Assembly (NCBI GenBank): GCA_002428995.1
Contig: DIYJ01000009.1
Coordinates: 124,001 to 188,000, forward strand
Reading direction: 5' to 3'
Source: Flavobacteriales bacterium UBA6057
GTDB lineage: Bacteria; Bacteroidota; Bacteroidia; Flavobacteriales_G; Salibacteraceae
Length of the DNA stretch: 64,000 bases
In this document: positions 6,005 to 14,962 of the stretch, in pieces
Layout of the letters: every line of letters starts with the position of its first letter
How positions within the stretch are numbered: the first letter of the stretch is position 1
The notes under the pieces: model-generated
Database searches by the model: none
Told to the model about the DNA's origin: nothing
The model's input: the letters and a program-made list of their open reading frames with translations, nothing else
Translations under genes and position numbers: made by a program

Positions 6005-8733
6005 AGAAAATAGTACTGATTCTCCTTCTTCTGATTGCCGTAGTGGCGCTCTACCTTATCAACGATAAACCGGCTCCGCAGGATGTAGCCTCGCAGCTTC
6101 CCGCAACCATTGAAGGACGAGCAGAATATGAGTTGCTGAGATTGGCAGACCCTGTAACAGGTGAGATTCCGGCCAACATTCGCATGCGAGAATTGGCGTA
6201 TGCTTCTACGTTGCCAAACTATGCCAGCCAGCGCAGTGAACTGGCGCTCGATTTCGCTTCTATCGGTCCTTACAATGTGGGCGGAAGAACCCGAGCCTTC
6301 GCCATTGATCAAAGCAATGTGAGTACCTATTTAGCAGGAGGTGTATCCGGAGGAATGTGGAGATCTACTGATGCCGGTAATTCCTGGACTCGCGTTACAG
6401 CTCCAGAAGATCATGCAGCCGTTTCCTGCGTGCATCAGGATCCGAGACCGGGAAAGGAAAATCATTGGTACTATGGCTCCGGAGAGGTGGTAGGGAATTC
6501 TGCCTCCAAGAGTTTCAGCGCGTATTATCGAGGGAATGGCGTTTACCGTTCTACGGATGGAGGCCAGACCTGGAGCTCCATTCAAAGCACCATCGCATTG
6601 CAGCACACTTCTTCTGACTGGGACGCTGTGTTCAGAGTATTGGTAGACCCGACAAGAACGGACAGCACCATCCTGCTCGCGGCCATTCCGAGTGGCATCA
6701 TGCGAAGCAACGATGATGGACAAACATGGACCCCGGTGATTGGAGGTGCCCTCAGTTCTGATTTCACCGATCTCGCGGTCACCACGGACGGTGTGTTTTA
6801 TGCCTGCATCAGCCAGAACCTCACGGGTTTCTCAGGCTTGTGGCGTTCAACGGATGGCCTGAACTGGGTTAATATTACACCCAGCGGTTTTCCATCCAAC
6901 CACGACCGCACTGTCATGGCCATTCCTGCGATTGATGAAAACCAGGTATTCTTCTTTTCAAGTACACCCAATGCCGGTACCAACAACTATAGCCTTTGGA
7001 GGTATGAATACCTGAGCGGTGACGGCACCGGCAGCGGTGGAAGCTGGGAAGATCGATCTCCAAACCTGCCACCAGATCGTTTGAGCCTCTTTGGAGGTTA
7101 TTGCCAGGTAGTAGCCGTAAAACCCGATGATCCTGATGTCATCTTCATCGGTGGAACGAGTTTGTACAGATCAATGAGTGGATTCACCGATACATTGACC
7201 ACAAGTCGTGTAGGTGGCTACGGAGTAGATGGAGACACGAATTACAACTTCAGAACAGGAGTTCACTACCCCGATCAGCAGCGCATTGCCTTCGATCCCA
7301 CCAACTATGATCGCATGATCTCCACCACAGATGGAGGAATTCACCGCACCGAGAATTGCACCGCCCAGTTTCTGACCTGGGAGCGATTGAGCCGAGGGTA
7401 CGTTACTTCCCAGTTCTACGGAATTGGCATTGACCACGGCACGGAAGGAAGCGAGGAAGTGATGGGAGGTCTTCAGGATCGTGGCACCTTCTGGACCAAT
7501 CAGGCGGACGCCACAGTCGACTGGGTTTCCGTGCGCGGAGCTGATGGTGCCTACGTCTGGATTGAGGACGGAGGAGAGCATCATTACATGAGCACCCAGT
7601 ATGCAAACATCCAGCGCTCAGAAGTGGATCAGAATGGTGAAAAGAACAATGCGGTGACCGTGATGCCAGAGCAATTGGGATCCGGTGCTGGTCAGGGATG
7701 GCTCTTTGTTCATCCATTTACGCTCGATCCGGTGGATAACAACATCATGTACCTTCCAAATGGTAGCCAGATTTGGAGAAACACGAACCTTGCCGCTGCG
7801 GAGCAAGAGGATTTGAGTTTTTGGAGCATCGTCACCCAAGGTTCCGGGACTGTCACAGCCATTGCGGCCAGCGAGAATCCTCAAGGGGTGGTGTATTGGG
7901 GAACTTCCAATCGTAACATTTATAGAATGGAGGACAGTCACCTCTCCTCTGTGCAGCCCTCAGAACTGGTTTCAGACAGCATCTCCAGTGGAACCTACAC
8001 CTCGTGCATTGCCATCGATCCCAGTGATGCCGACAAGGTGATTGTAGTGTATTCCAACTACAACGTGGTGAGCCTCTGGTATTCTGAAAATGGAGGCGAA
8101 ACCTGGACGGACATTGAAGGAAACCTGAGTGGAACACCCGATGAAGGTGTACCGCCACATTTGAGTTACATCGGTGATGGACCTTCTATTCGATGGGCCG
8201 AGATTGCGCCTACCGATCAGGGGAATGTCTACTTCATCGGAACAAGCGTAGGACTCTTCTCTACACGCGAACTGAACGGAGACAGCACGGTATGGACGCA
8301 GGAAGGTGTAAGCACGATTGGGAATGTGGTTGTAGACATGCTCGATTATCGCGCCTCTGACCAATGGCTGGCCGTAGGAACACACGGAAACGGCATCTAC
8401 ACTGCCACCATTGCTTTCGAGGAAGAGCCCGATACAACCATAGATTCAACGGTATCTGTAGGTTTTGTCAGCGAAGATATCCTCGAGCTGAACTTGTACC
8501 CGAACCCAACAACCAATATGCTCAATGTGGATTACCAGTTGACCGAGCCGTCAGAAGTGACGCTCCGCTTGTTCGATCAATCCGGAAGAACCATGAAAAC
8601 GCTGAAGCTCGGTGTTGTGGGTGAGGGGAGACATACACAGCAACTCGACCTTTCAGACATGTCCTCAGGACTTTATTACTGCAGCTTTAAGGGCGGAGGC
8701 CTGAGTGCCCTAAAGAAGGTGGTAAAAGAGTAA
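6001..8733 (+). CDS. T9SS-secreted BNR/sialidase-like beta-propeller protein
   Basis: This 910-residue secreted protein has an N-terminal hydrophobic signal (about 5-20), then many Asp-box-like BNR repeats (for example WRSTDAGNSW, YRSTDGGQTW, MRSNDDGQTW) that build a VPS10/sortilin-like multi-bladed propeller across roughly 80-810. It ends in a type A T9SS sorting domain (about 830-910; YPNPTTNMLNV … LYYCSF … KKVVKE). Relatives are often annotated as glycosyl hydrolases, but the Asp boxes are structural and I see no sialidase active-site arginine triad. A surface or secreted binding role is therefore as likely as an enzyme. It overlaps the upstream lipoprotein gene by 4 nt. Confidence 0.88.
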   Translation: MKKIVLILLLLIAVVALYLINDKPAPQDVASQLPATIEGRAEYELLRLADPVTGEIPANIRMRELAYASTLPNYASQRSELALDFASIGPYNVGGRTRAFAIDQSNVSTYLAGGVSGGMWRSTDAGNSWTRVTAPEDHAAVSCVHQDPRPGKENHWYYGSGEVVGNSASKSFSAYYRGNGVYRSTDGGQTWSSIQSTIALQHTSSDWDAVFRVLVDPTRTDSTILLAAIPSGIMRSNDDGQTWTPVIGGALSSDFTDLAVTTDGVFYACISQNLTGFSGLWRSTDGLNWVNITPSGFPSNHDRTVMAIPAIDENQVFFFSSTPNAGTNNYSLWRYEYLSGDGTGSGGSWEDRSPNLPPDRLSLFGGYCQVVAVKPDDPDVIFIGGTSLYRSMSGFTDTLTTSRVGGYGVDGDTNYNFRTGVHYPDQQRIAFDPTNYDRMISTTDGGIHRTENCTAQFLTWERLSRGYVTSQFYGIGIDHGTEGSEEVMGGLQDRGTFWTNQADATVDWVSVRGADGAYVWIEDGGEHHYMSTQYANIQRSEVDQNGEKNNAVTVMPEQLGSGAGQGWLFVHPFTLDPVDNNIMYLPNGSQIWRNTNLAAAEQEDLSFWSIVTQGSGTVTAIAASENPQGVVYWGTSNRNIYRMEDSHLSSVQPSELVSDSISSGTYTSCIAIDPSDADKVIVVYSNYNVVSLWYSENGGETWTDIEGNLSGTPDEGVPPHLSYIGDGPSIRWAEIAPTDQGNVYFIGTSVGLFSTRELNGDSTVWTQEGVSTIGNVVVDMLDYRASDQWLAVGTHGNGIYTATIAFEEEPDTTIDSTVSVGFVSEDILELNLYPNPTTNMLNVDYQLTEPSEVTLRLFDQSGRTMKTLKLGVVGEGRHTQQLDLSDMSSGLYYCSFKGGGLSALKKVVKE

Positions 8734-8763
8734 AGCCAGTTGGTGAAGCAGGCCTGTTTTTCG

Positions 8764-8788
8764 TGCCCGAAACGCCTTTTTTCGGGCA
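8764..8788 (+). terminator. Hairpin after the BNR-protein gene, possible terminator
   Basis: tgcccgaaa (8764-8772) pairs perfectly with tttcgggca (8780-8788), 30 nt after the stop. The T-run lies in the loop rather than after the stem, so it is an atypical terminator. It could instead be a 3'-end stabilising hairpin. Confidence 0.5.
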
Positions 8789-8824
8789 AACCGGGGCTTT
8801 GGATAGCATTATTTCACATTTAAC

Positions 8825-8936
8825 AAATAGTGTTGCCTGTGTTGCCCGAATGTAGACTCATTCTGGCGAGGGTTTCTCCGAACGTCTTGAAAATACAGGG
8901 ATTGCTTGCTATTTCTGGGAATAGCCAACACTATTT
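8825..8936. other. Candidate structured RNA element or small inverted-repeat element
   Basis: An 11-bp perfect inverted repeat, aaatagtgttg (8825-8835) and caacactattt (8926-8936), encloses 90 nt. Within it are a second helix, cctgt (8836-8840) with acagg (8895-8899), stacked directly on the first. There is also a hairpin gaatg-tagact-cattc (8848-8863) and a hairpin gctatt-tctggg-aatagc (8908-8925) abutting the closing helix. Together they predict a multibranched fold. It lies in the 320-bp gap before the small lipoprotein gene at 9054, but upstream of that gene's candidate promoter, so it is not obviously part of its leader. It fits no riboswitch class that I recognise. A MITE-like relic is an alternative, although no target-site duplication is seen. 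Confidence 0.4.
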
Positions 8937-9015
8937 AGGATGAACGGGGAGTATGACGATGGTCATATATATGTCCATATTTTGTCAGCATTTACCGAGA
9001 TGAAAATTTCTGTCC

Positions 9016-9023
9016 TATATTCG
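9016..9023 (+). promoter_or_regulatory. Candidate promoter -7 element (TATATTCG)
   Basis: TATATTCG differs from TAnnTTTG at one position. It predicts a start near 9030 and a leader of about 24 nt before the ATG at 9054. The identical octamer precedes the TonB receptor gene at 10169. Confidence 0.4.
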
Positions 9024-9053
9024 CGTCCTAAAACGAACCCAAAATCAACTAAG

Positions 9054-9266
9054 ATGAAATCATTTGTTATTCTCGCTTCAGCTCTTTTCGTATTCTCACT
9101 TTCTTCTTGTAAGAAGGATCACGATTGTACTTGTACTACTACAGGTGGTGGTGTAACTATCACTTCTACTACTACAATCAACGATACTAAGAGCAACGCT
9201 GAAGACGCTTGTGACGCACTTGAGTCAACTGTAGGAACTCTTTCTACTACTTGCTCTATCGACTAA
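9054..9266 (+). CDS. Small cysteine-patterned lipoprotein
   Basis: The 70-residue product has a lipoprotein signal with lipobox …FSLSSC (Cys19), then a KKDHDCTCTTT segment with a CxC pair. A Thr-rich strand (GVTITSTTT), a short helix (KSNAEDACDALE) and a final TTCSID follow. I chose ATG at 9054 because it places the signal peptide correctly; the open frame continues upstream without any signal-like sequence. The candidate promoter at 9016 also supports this start. Its Cys spacing and strand-helix-strand pattern resemble the lipoprotein at 31419-31634. A strong terminator follows, so it is probably a monocistronic surface protein. The function is unknown. Confidence 0.85.
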   Translation: MKSFVILASALFVFSLSSCKKDHDCTCTTTGGGVTITSTTTINDTKSNAEDACDALESTVGTLSTTCSID

Positions 9267-9291
9267 TTATTTGACTAATTTTTAGTTAAAG

Positions 9292-9323
9292 AAAACAGGA
9301 CTGATTCAGTCCTGTTTTTTTTT
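9292..9323 (+). terminator. Terminator of the small lipoprotein gene
   Basis: aaaacaggact (9292-9302) pairs perfectly with agtcctgtttt (9308-9318) and runs into nine T residues (9315-9323). The next gene starts only 7 nt later. Confidence 0.95.
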
Positions 9324-9329
9324 GCCCTT

Positions 9330-10019
9330 ATGTTTCGAATTCTCGCCCTTGTCAGCCTTGCGCTGGCCATCTGCTGTATCTTAACCTTGTCACCATTCTT
9401 TGGATGGTTGAGTGGACAAGGTTTTTCCTGGACCATGAGCCTGATCCTGCCTCAGGTATTCATACTTCTCTTTTCGCTATCGGCAGCGTTCTTCATCTGG
9501 AAGGCGGTGCCATTGAAACCACTCTTCAATTGGGGAATTTCCATCGTTGTGTTGGGAGGACTCATCGGCTGGCATGCTTTTTTGCACCCTCCTTACATTG
9601 AGGATTACGTGCGCGAAAGCGAAATCATTGAAGAAGGATTTTTCGAAAGGGATGGCCTTGAAAAGTACCTCGCCAGTAACTACGGTGAATTCCGTGGTCT
9701 GGTCGCCATTGCCTCTCCCGGTTGCAAGTATTGCCAGCAGGCCGCCCGCAGACTGGAAAAGATGCAAGAGCGCGGCACCAACAGTGATCTTTTGGTAGTG
9801 ATGTATTCGGATGCCGAAGAAGACATTGACTACTTCGTGGAAATGTCTGGTGCTGAGGATTTAGACTACATTCTTACACCTGACCCTGATGCCACGCTAG
9901 AGGCGTGTGAAGGTCGCTTCCCCACGTTTCTCTACTTCAAAGAAGGGCGGTTTACCCACCGATGGCACAACAGCGACTTTGGCTACCCTGCCATGGACTG
10001 GATTGAAGAAGGTATTTAG
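9330..10019 (+). CDS. Membrane-anchored thioredoxin-fold protein
   Basis: The 229-residue protein has three hydrophobic segments (about 3-24, 35-57 and 66-84) and then a soluble domain with a thioredoxin-type redox motif, Cys132-Lys-Tyr-Cys135 in SPGCKYC. A likely cis-proline loop (GRFPTFLYF) lies near residue 196. It probably acts as a thiol-disulfide reductase or oxidase on the outer face of the inner membrane. Its partners are not evident. The ATG at 9330 lies 7 nt after the preceding gene's T-tract, so its expression depends either on a promoter overlapping that terminator or on readthrough. Confidence 0.75.
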   Translation: MFRILALVSLALAICCILTLSPFFGWLSGQGFSWTMSLILPQVFILLFSLSAAFFIWKAVPLKPLFNWGISIVVLGGLIGWHAFLHPPYIEDYVRESEIIEEGFFERDGLEKYLASNYGEFRGLVAIASPGCKYCQQAARRLEKMQERGTNSDLLVVMYSDAEEDIDYFVEMSGAEDLDYILTPDPDATLEACEGRFPTFLYFKEGRFTHRWHNSDFGYPAMDWIEEGI

Positions 10020-10168
10020 ACACTCAGCGAAAAGCTGGGCTTCCGCCTCTCTTACTACATCCCTGCGCAACGCTTGGGAATCAGTGCTTTACTTATTATC
10101 GTGACTTTCTTGTAATGCCACGAAATGGGTACTGGTCGATAGAGAGGTCCGAGTGAAGTATTGGAAAA

Positions 10169-10176
10169 TATATTCG
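10169..10176 (+). promoter_or_regulatory. Candidate promoter -7 element (TATATTCG)
   Basis: This is the same octamer as at 9016. It predicts a start near 10183, which fits the ATG at 10197 and argues against an in-frame TTG at 10161. Confidence 0.4.
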
Positions 10177-10196
10177 CGCCCTTGAATCAAGAGGGT

Positions 10197-12038
10197 ATGC
10201 GGAAACTACTATTTATCATTGGAATTCCCCTGGCCATTCAGGCGCAGGACAGTGTTCAGCTTCGAGAGTTTACGATGTCTGAACATGGTATCAAAACCCC
10301 CATCATGGATGCGGGTAGAAATGTGCAGGTGATCACGCGCGAGCAAATCGAGCAACTCCCTGTCAACAGTGTGAACGAGCTTCTCCAGCATATTTCAGGG
10401 CTGGACTTCCGTCAGCGCGGAGCCTGGGGAGCACAAGCGGATGTAAGTCTCCGGGGCGGGACCTTTGAGCAAACGCTGGTATTGGTGAACGGCATCAAGG
10501 TGAGCGATCCACAAACAGGACACCACAACATGAATCTGGGACTCGAGCTGGCTTCCATCCGTCAGATCGAAGTGATCAAAGGGCCTGCAGCAGCCCGATT
10601 TGGTCTCAACAGCTTCAGCGGTGTGATCAACATCATCACTGAGCCACTGGATGAAAGTGGAGTGTTTGTGCAAACCTCTGTCTCGCAGGGGGAGGATGCT
10701 GACTTTTCAGATCAGCCTTACTTCGCCTATGGAACCGGAGCGGCCGCCCACCTCGCAGTTGATAAGACCAAGCACATGCTGGTGTTGTCCCGAGGTGCTT
10801 CAGGCGGTTATCGTCCGAACACGGATTACCTCCGTCATTCGGTGTTTTATCAGTCTCAAGCTGAAACCAAAGTCGGTACGTTCGATGTGATGGGATCCTA
10901 TGTGAACAACGACTTTGGAGCCTCAGGCTTCTACGCCTTTCCCATCGACTCTACCAGCCAGGAAAATGTAGAAACTTACCTCGCTGCCTTGCAGCATACG
11001 ATAAGAAAAGGTGCTTTCCAGCTGCGCAGCAAGGGCTACATCCGAAAGAACTTCGACACCTACACTTTGTTCCGGGAAGCTCCCGAGATCTTCCAGAACA
11101 ATCACCGCACCGATGTGGGTGGCGGAGAACTGCACGGTACCTACTCCTATGGAAAGGGAACCGTTGGTGTGGGACTTGAATACCGTCAGGAAGCCATTAA
11201 CAGCAATAACCTGGGGCAACGCAGGCGCGACAACTATGGCTTGTTTCTCGAGCATAGAATCTGGCTGATGAGGGAACGTTTGGTGATCAACACAGGAGCT
11301 TATGTGAACGAGTCCACCGATTTTGGGACACAGATACTTCCATCGGCAGATGTGAACTTCGGGCTTACCCAGCATGTGAATGCCTTCGCTTCCTGGGGAC
11401 AATCGTTCCGAATCCCTACCTACACGGATCTTTACTACGTAGGGCCCACGAACATCGGAAACCCCGATTTGGATCCAGAGATGTCCAACAACTATGAGGC
11501 AGGTTTGAAATTGGCGCGTGACATACACAGTGGCCAGGTGAGCGTGTTTATGAACGAAGCCTCTGATCTCATCGATTGGACGCGCGATTCAGAACTGGAG
11601 CCCTGGCAGCCGCGCAACTACGATGTAGTAACCACAACAGGACTGGACTTCAACTACGAGTTGAGGAGGAAAAAGACCATTGCCGGACCTTTGACCTGGG
11701 AGATGTTGCGTGTCAACTATACGTGGCTCGATATGGAGATAGAAAGCTCCGGGGAGGCCATCTCGAGGTATGCACTTTCCAACCTCAGACATCAATTGGC
11801 TGCTCAAACTTCTGTTTCCCTGTTTGAGCGTTTCGGTCTCATGCTCACGGGCCGCTACCTGGACAGGAATGCCTACACAAGCTATTGGCTCGTGGATCTG
11901 GGCGCTTCCTTCAAAACAGAACGCGCCAAGTTCTCTATAGACGCTACCAACGTTCTGGATACGGAATACATAGAGGTAGCCAGCGCTCCGATGCCCGGCC
12001 GTTGGTATCGACTGCGCTTCGAAATGAGGCTGCTCTAA
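10197..12038 (+). CDS. TonB-dependent outer-membrane receptor (BtuB-like)
   Basis: This is a 613-residue outer-membrane transporter energised by TonB. A short signal peptide (MRKLLFIIGIPLAIQAQ) leads into a plug domain (about 30-150; VITREQIEQLP, DVSLRGGTFEQTLVLVNG, IEVIKGPAAARFG). A beta-barrel of about 450 residues then ends in an aromatic/hydrophobic strand. The plug most resembles cobalamin receptors of the BtuB type, but no cobalamin riboswitch is visible upstream and no B12 genes lie nearby, so the substrate is open. There is no N-terminal carboxypeptidase-like domain, unlike the receptor at 23247. It appears monocistronic. Confidence 0.88.
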   Translation: MRKLLFIIGIPLAIQAQDSVQLREFTMSEHGIKTPIMDAGRNVQVITREQIEQLPVNSVNELLQHISGLDFRQRGAWGAQADVSLRGGTFEQTLVLVNGIKVSDPQTGHHNMNLGLELASIRQIEVIKGPAAARFGLNSFSGVINIITEPLDESGVFVQTSVSQGEDADFSDQPYFAYGTGAAAHLAVDKTKHMLVLSRGASGGYRPNTDYLRHSVFYQSQAETKVGTFDVMGSYVNNDFGASGFYAFPIDSTSQENVETYLAALQHTIRKGAFQLRSKGYIRKNFDTYTLFREAPEIFQNNHRTDVGGGELHGTYSYGKGTVGVGLEYRQEAINSNNLGQRRRDNYGLFLEHRIWLMRERLVINTGAYVNESTDFGTQILPSADVNFGLTQHVNAFASWGQSFRIPTYTDLYYVGPTNIGNPDLDPEMSNNYEAGLKLARDIHSGQVSVFMNEASDLIDWTRDSELEPWQPRNYDVVTTTGLDFNYELRRKKTIAGPLTWEMLRVNYTWLDMEIESSGEAISRYALSNLRHQLAAQTSVSLFERFGLMLTGRYLDRNAYTSYWLVDLGASFKTERAKFSIDATNVLDTEYIEVASAPMPGRWYRLRFEMRLL

Positions 12039-12083
12039 TCAGCTCGTATTTCTATTGCCGAACCTGCGCAGGTGCAGGAGTTC

Positions 12084-12133
12084 TCAAGACAATTTGACGG
12101 CCTGATTCAATTCATGGAGTCAAATTGTCTTGA
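12084..12133. repeat. Perfect 15-bp inverted repeat upstream of clpB
   Basis: tcaagacaatttgac (12084-12098) and gtcaaattgtcttga (12119-12133) are exact reverse complements separated by 20 nt. The element lies 46 nt after the TonB receptor stop and 128 nt before clpB. It has no T-run, so it is not a standard terminator, and it is not the CIRCE heat-shock operator. It may be a 3'-end hairpin or a regulator site. Confidence 0.75.
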
Positions 12134-12261
12134 TTCTACCCGGTGATTCGGGATGGCTTGCGAATTGACAAGCTCTCACGAATTACTGGGATCCTTGAGC
12201 TATCCATGCGGATGAACGTGTTGATAGCTGAGGGCTGCCAGCTTAAAAAGCACAGCAGAAT

Positions 12262-14883
12262 ATGAACTTCAATAAATTCACGATCAAGGCTCAGGAAGCT
12301 GTTCAGCAGGCCCAACAAATCTCGCTGGGAAGTGGTCATCAGGCCATCGAGCCTGCACACCTCTTAAAAGGTGTGATGGAGGTAGACGAGAGTGTGACTC
12401 CCTATCTTCTGAAAAAGCTGGGAGTAAATCACAGCATTGTCACACAGGCCCTGGATCGAATGATAGAATCGCTGCCGAAGGTGGAAGGTGGTGGTCAATA
12501 CCTCGGGCAAAAAGCCAACCAGGCGTTGGTAAAAGCACAGGATAAGATCAAAGAGTTCGGGGATGAATTTGTGTCCATCGAGCACATCCTGCTGGGATTA
12601 TTGGAAGTCAGTGATCAGGCTGCATCACTCCTGAAGGATAGTGGAGTGACTTCCGATGGATTGAAAAAAGCGATCCTTGAACTTCGGAAAGGAAGCAATG
12701 TGGATTCGCAAAGTGCTGAGGACACCTACAATGCATTGGGCAAGTACGCCATCCACCTGAATGAGCAAGCTAAGAACGGTAAGCTCGATCCGGTGATTGG
12801 CCGGGATGAGGAAATCCGCAGGGTGCTCCAGATCCTCAGCCGAAGAACCAAGAACAACCCCATCCTGATCGGAGAACCCGGTGTGGGAAAAACGGCTATA
12901 GCCGAAGGGTTGGCGCATCGCATCGTGAATGGTGACGTGCCTGAGAACCTGAAGGACAAAGAGCTCTACAGCCTGGATATGGGAGCGTTGGTGGCCGGAG
13001 CTAAGTACAAGGGAGAGTTCGAAGAACGGCTGAAGGCCGTGGTGAAGGAAGTGACCGGAAGTGATGGACACATTGTGCTCTTCATTGATGAGATTCACAC
13101 CCTTGTGGGTGCCGGTAAGGGCGAAGGCGCGATGGACGCTGCTAACATTCTCAAGCCAGCGCTGGCCCGGGGCGAACTGAGAGCCATTGGAGCGACCACA
13201 CTCAACGAATACCAGAAGTACTTTGAAAAGGATAAAGCACTGGAGCGCAGGTTCCAGACGGTGTTGGTAGATGAACCAGCTGAAGATGACGCGATTTCCA
13301 TTCTGAGAGGTTTGAAAGAACGCTACGAAACCCACCACAAGGTGCGCATCAAGGATGAGGCGATCATCAGCGCGGTTCAGCTCAGCCAGCGTTACATCAC
13401 CGATCGGTTTTTGCCAGACAAGGCCATTGATCTGATTGATGAATCAGCGTCAAAGCTGCGCATGCAGATTAATAGTATGCCAGTGGAGCTTGATGAGGTG
13501 GAGCGCAAGCTCAGGCAACTGGAGATTGAGCGTGAAGCCATCAAGCGTGAAAGCGATCACAAGAAGATGGAGGACTTGCAGCGCCAGATTGCCGAGTTGA
13601 AGGAAAAACGCGATGCGCTGAAGGCCAGGTGGCAGAGTGAAAAGGATGTGGTAGAAGGCATCCAGCAGGAGAAGAAGCACATTGAGGAGATGAAGCTGGA
13701 GGCCGAGCAGGCCGAGCGTCAGGGTGATCTCGGAAAGGTGGCGGAAATCCGCTATGGAAGAGTGGTGGAAGCGGAAGAGAACCTCGCCAAACTGGAGAAG
13801 CAATGGTCGCAGATGGAGACGGAAGGATCGCGCATGATCAAAGAGGAGGTGGACAGCGAAGACATTGCAGAGGTGGTTGCGAAGTGGACCGGGATTCCCG
13901 TGACCAAGATGTTGCAATCAGATGCTGAGAAGCTTCTGCACCTGGAAGAGGAACTTCACAAGCGTGTAGTGAGCCAGGATGAAGCCATTACCGCAGTAGC
14001 AGACGCTGTAAGAAGAAGCAGAAGCGGCTTGCAGGATCTGCATCGCCCGATCGGTTCGTTCATCTTCCTTGGGACAACCGGGGTAGGGAAGACTGAATTA
14101 GCGAAGGCCCTGGCCGAATACCTGTTCGACAATGAGAATGCGCTTACCCGCATTGACATGAGTGAATACCAGGAGCGTCATGCTGTGAGTCGATTGGTAG
14201 GCGCACCTCCGGGATATGTCGGATACGATGAAGGAGGTCAGCTAACCGAAGCCGTGCGCAGAAAACCCTACTCTGTGATCCTGCTGGACGAGATTGAAAA
14301 GGCGCATCCTGATGTGTTCAACATCCTGTTGCAAGTGCTGGACGATGGGCGATTGACCGACAACAAAGGCCGCGTGGCGAACTTCAAAAACACCATCATC
14401 ATCATGACCTCCAACCTTGGTTCGGAGATCATCAGCAACAACTTCGATGGCGCGGATGAGCAGGAAATAGACCGGGTGATGGATCGCACCGAGATGGAAA
14501 TGAAGGACATGCTGCGCAGAACACTGAAGCCCGAGTTTCTGAACCGAATTGACGAGACCATCGTTTTCAAGCCGCTCAACAAGAAGGATGTACGCGAAAT
14601 TGTGAAGATCCATCTCAAAGTGTTGGCGCAACACCTCGCTCAGCAAGACATCAAGCTCAACACCAGCGAGGAAGCCATCGATTACCTCTCCGAGGCTGGA
14701 TTCGATCCTCAGTTTGGTGCCCGACCGATCAAGCGACTGATCCAGAAAAACGTGTTGAACGAGTTAAGTAAGCAGCTGCTCGCAGGCAAGGTGCAAAAGG
14801 GGCAGGACTTGGTGCTGGACATCTTTGACGGCCACTTTGTGTTCCGCAAACCCATTGAGCAGGACAGCATTGCAGAGAATTGA
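12262..14883 (+). CDS. clpB: ATP-dependent disaggregase ClpB
   Basis: This 873-residue Hsp100 chaperone forms a hexamer that works with DnaK to pull proteins out of aggregates. The order is normal: Clp N-domain (about 5-145), first AAA+ module with Walker A GEPGVGKT (about 204-211), a coiled-coil middle domain (about 405-525), second AAA+ module with Walker A GTTGVGKT (about 604-611) and a C-terminal small domain. The middle domain is what distinguishes ClpB from ClpA and ClpC. The gene is single, with a strong shared terminator at 14911. Heat-shock control is expected but no known operator is recognised. Confidence 0.98.
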   Translation: MNFNKFTIKAQEAVQQAQQISLGSGHQAIEPAHLLKGVMEVDESVTPYLLKKLGVNHSIVTQALDRMIESLPKVEGGGQYLGQKANQALVKAQDKIKEFGDEFVSIEHILLGLLEVSDQAASLLKDSGVTSDGLKKAILELRKGSNVDSQSAEDTYNALGKYAIHLNEQAKNGKLDPVIGRDEEIRRVLQILSRRTKNNPILIGEPGVGKTAIAEGLAHRIVNGDVPENLKDKELYSLDMGALVAGAKYKGEFEERLKAVVKEVTGSDGHIVLFIDEIHTLVGAGKGEGAMDAANILKPALARGELRAIGATTLNEYQKYFEKDKALERRFQTVLVDEPAEDDAISILRGLKERYETHHKVRIKDEAIISAVQLSQRYITDRFLPDKAIDLIDESASKLRMQINSMPVELDEVERKLRQLEIEREAIKRESDHKKMEDLQRQIAELKEKRDALKARWQSEKDVVEGIQQEKKHIEEMKLEAEQAERQGDLGKVAEIRYGRVVEAEENLAKLEKQWSQMETEGSRMIKEEVDSEDIAEVVAKWTGIPVTKMLQSDAEKLLHLEEELHKRVVSQDEAITAVADAVRRSRSGLQDLHRPIGSFIFLGTTGVGKTELAKALAEYLFDNENALTRIDMSEYQERHAVSRLVGAPPGYVGYDEGGQLTEAVRRKPYSVILLDEIEKAHPDVFNILLQVLDDGRLTDNKGRVANFKNTIIIMTSNLGSEIISNNFDGADEQEIDRVMDRTEMEMKDMLRRTLKPEFLNRIDETIVFKPLNKKDVREIVKIHLKVLAQHLAQQDIKLNTSEEAIDYLSEAGFDPQFGARPIKRLIQKNVLNELSKQLLAGKVQKGQDLVLDIFDGHFVFRKPIEQDSIAEN

Positions 14884-14910
14884 TTTTGCAGCTCTTGCTA
14901 TCAAATAAAA

Positions 14911-14947
14911 TGGGGGCATCTCAAAAGCGAGATGCCCCCATTCTTTT
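14911..14947. terminator. Bidirectional terminator between clpB and the lipase gene
   Basis: tgggggcatctc (14911-14922) pairs perfectly with gagatgccccca (14929-14940). It is followed by a T-run on the plus strand and preceded by an A-rich stretch that serves the minus strand. The two flanking genes converge on it. Confidence 0.95.
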
Positions 14948-14962
14948 TTAAGGAATGGATGA

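Noticed and set aside
10020..10196. Possible cobalamin riboswitch ahead of the BtuB-like receptor
   Set aside because: I see no B12-box or conserved core in this region.
12039..12261. CIRCE or sigma-32-type heat-shock signals ahead of clpB
   Set aside because: The inverted repeat does not match CIRCE, and no sigma-32-type promoter is recognised.
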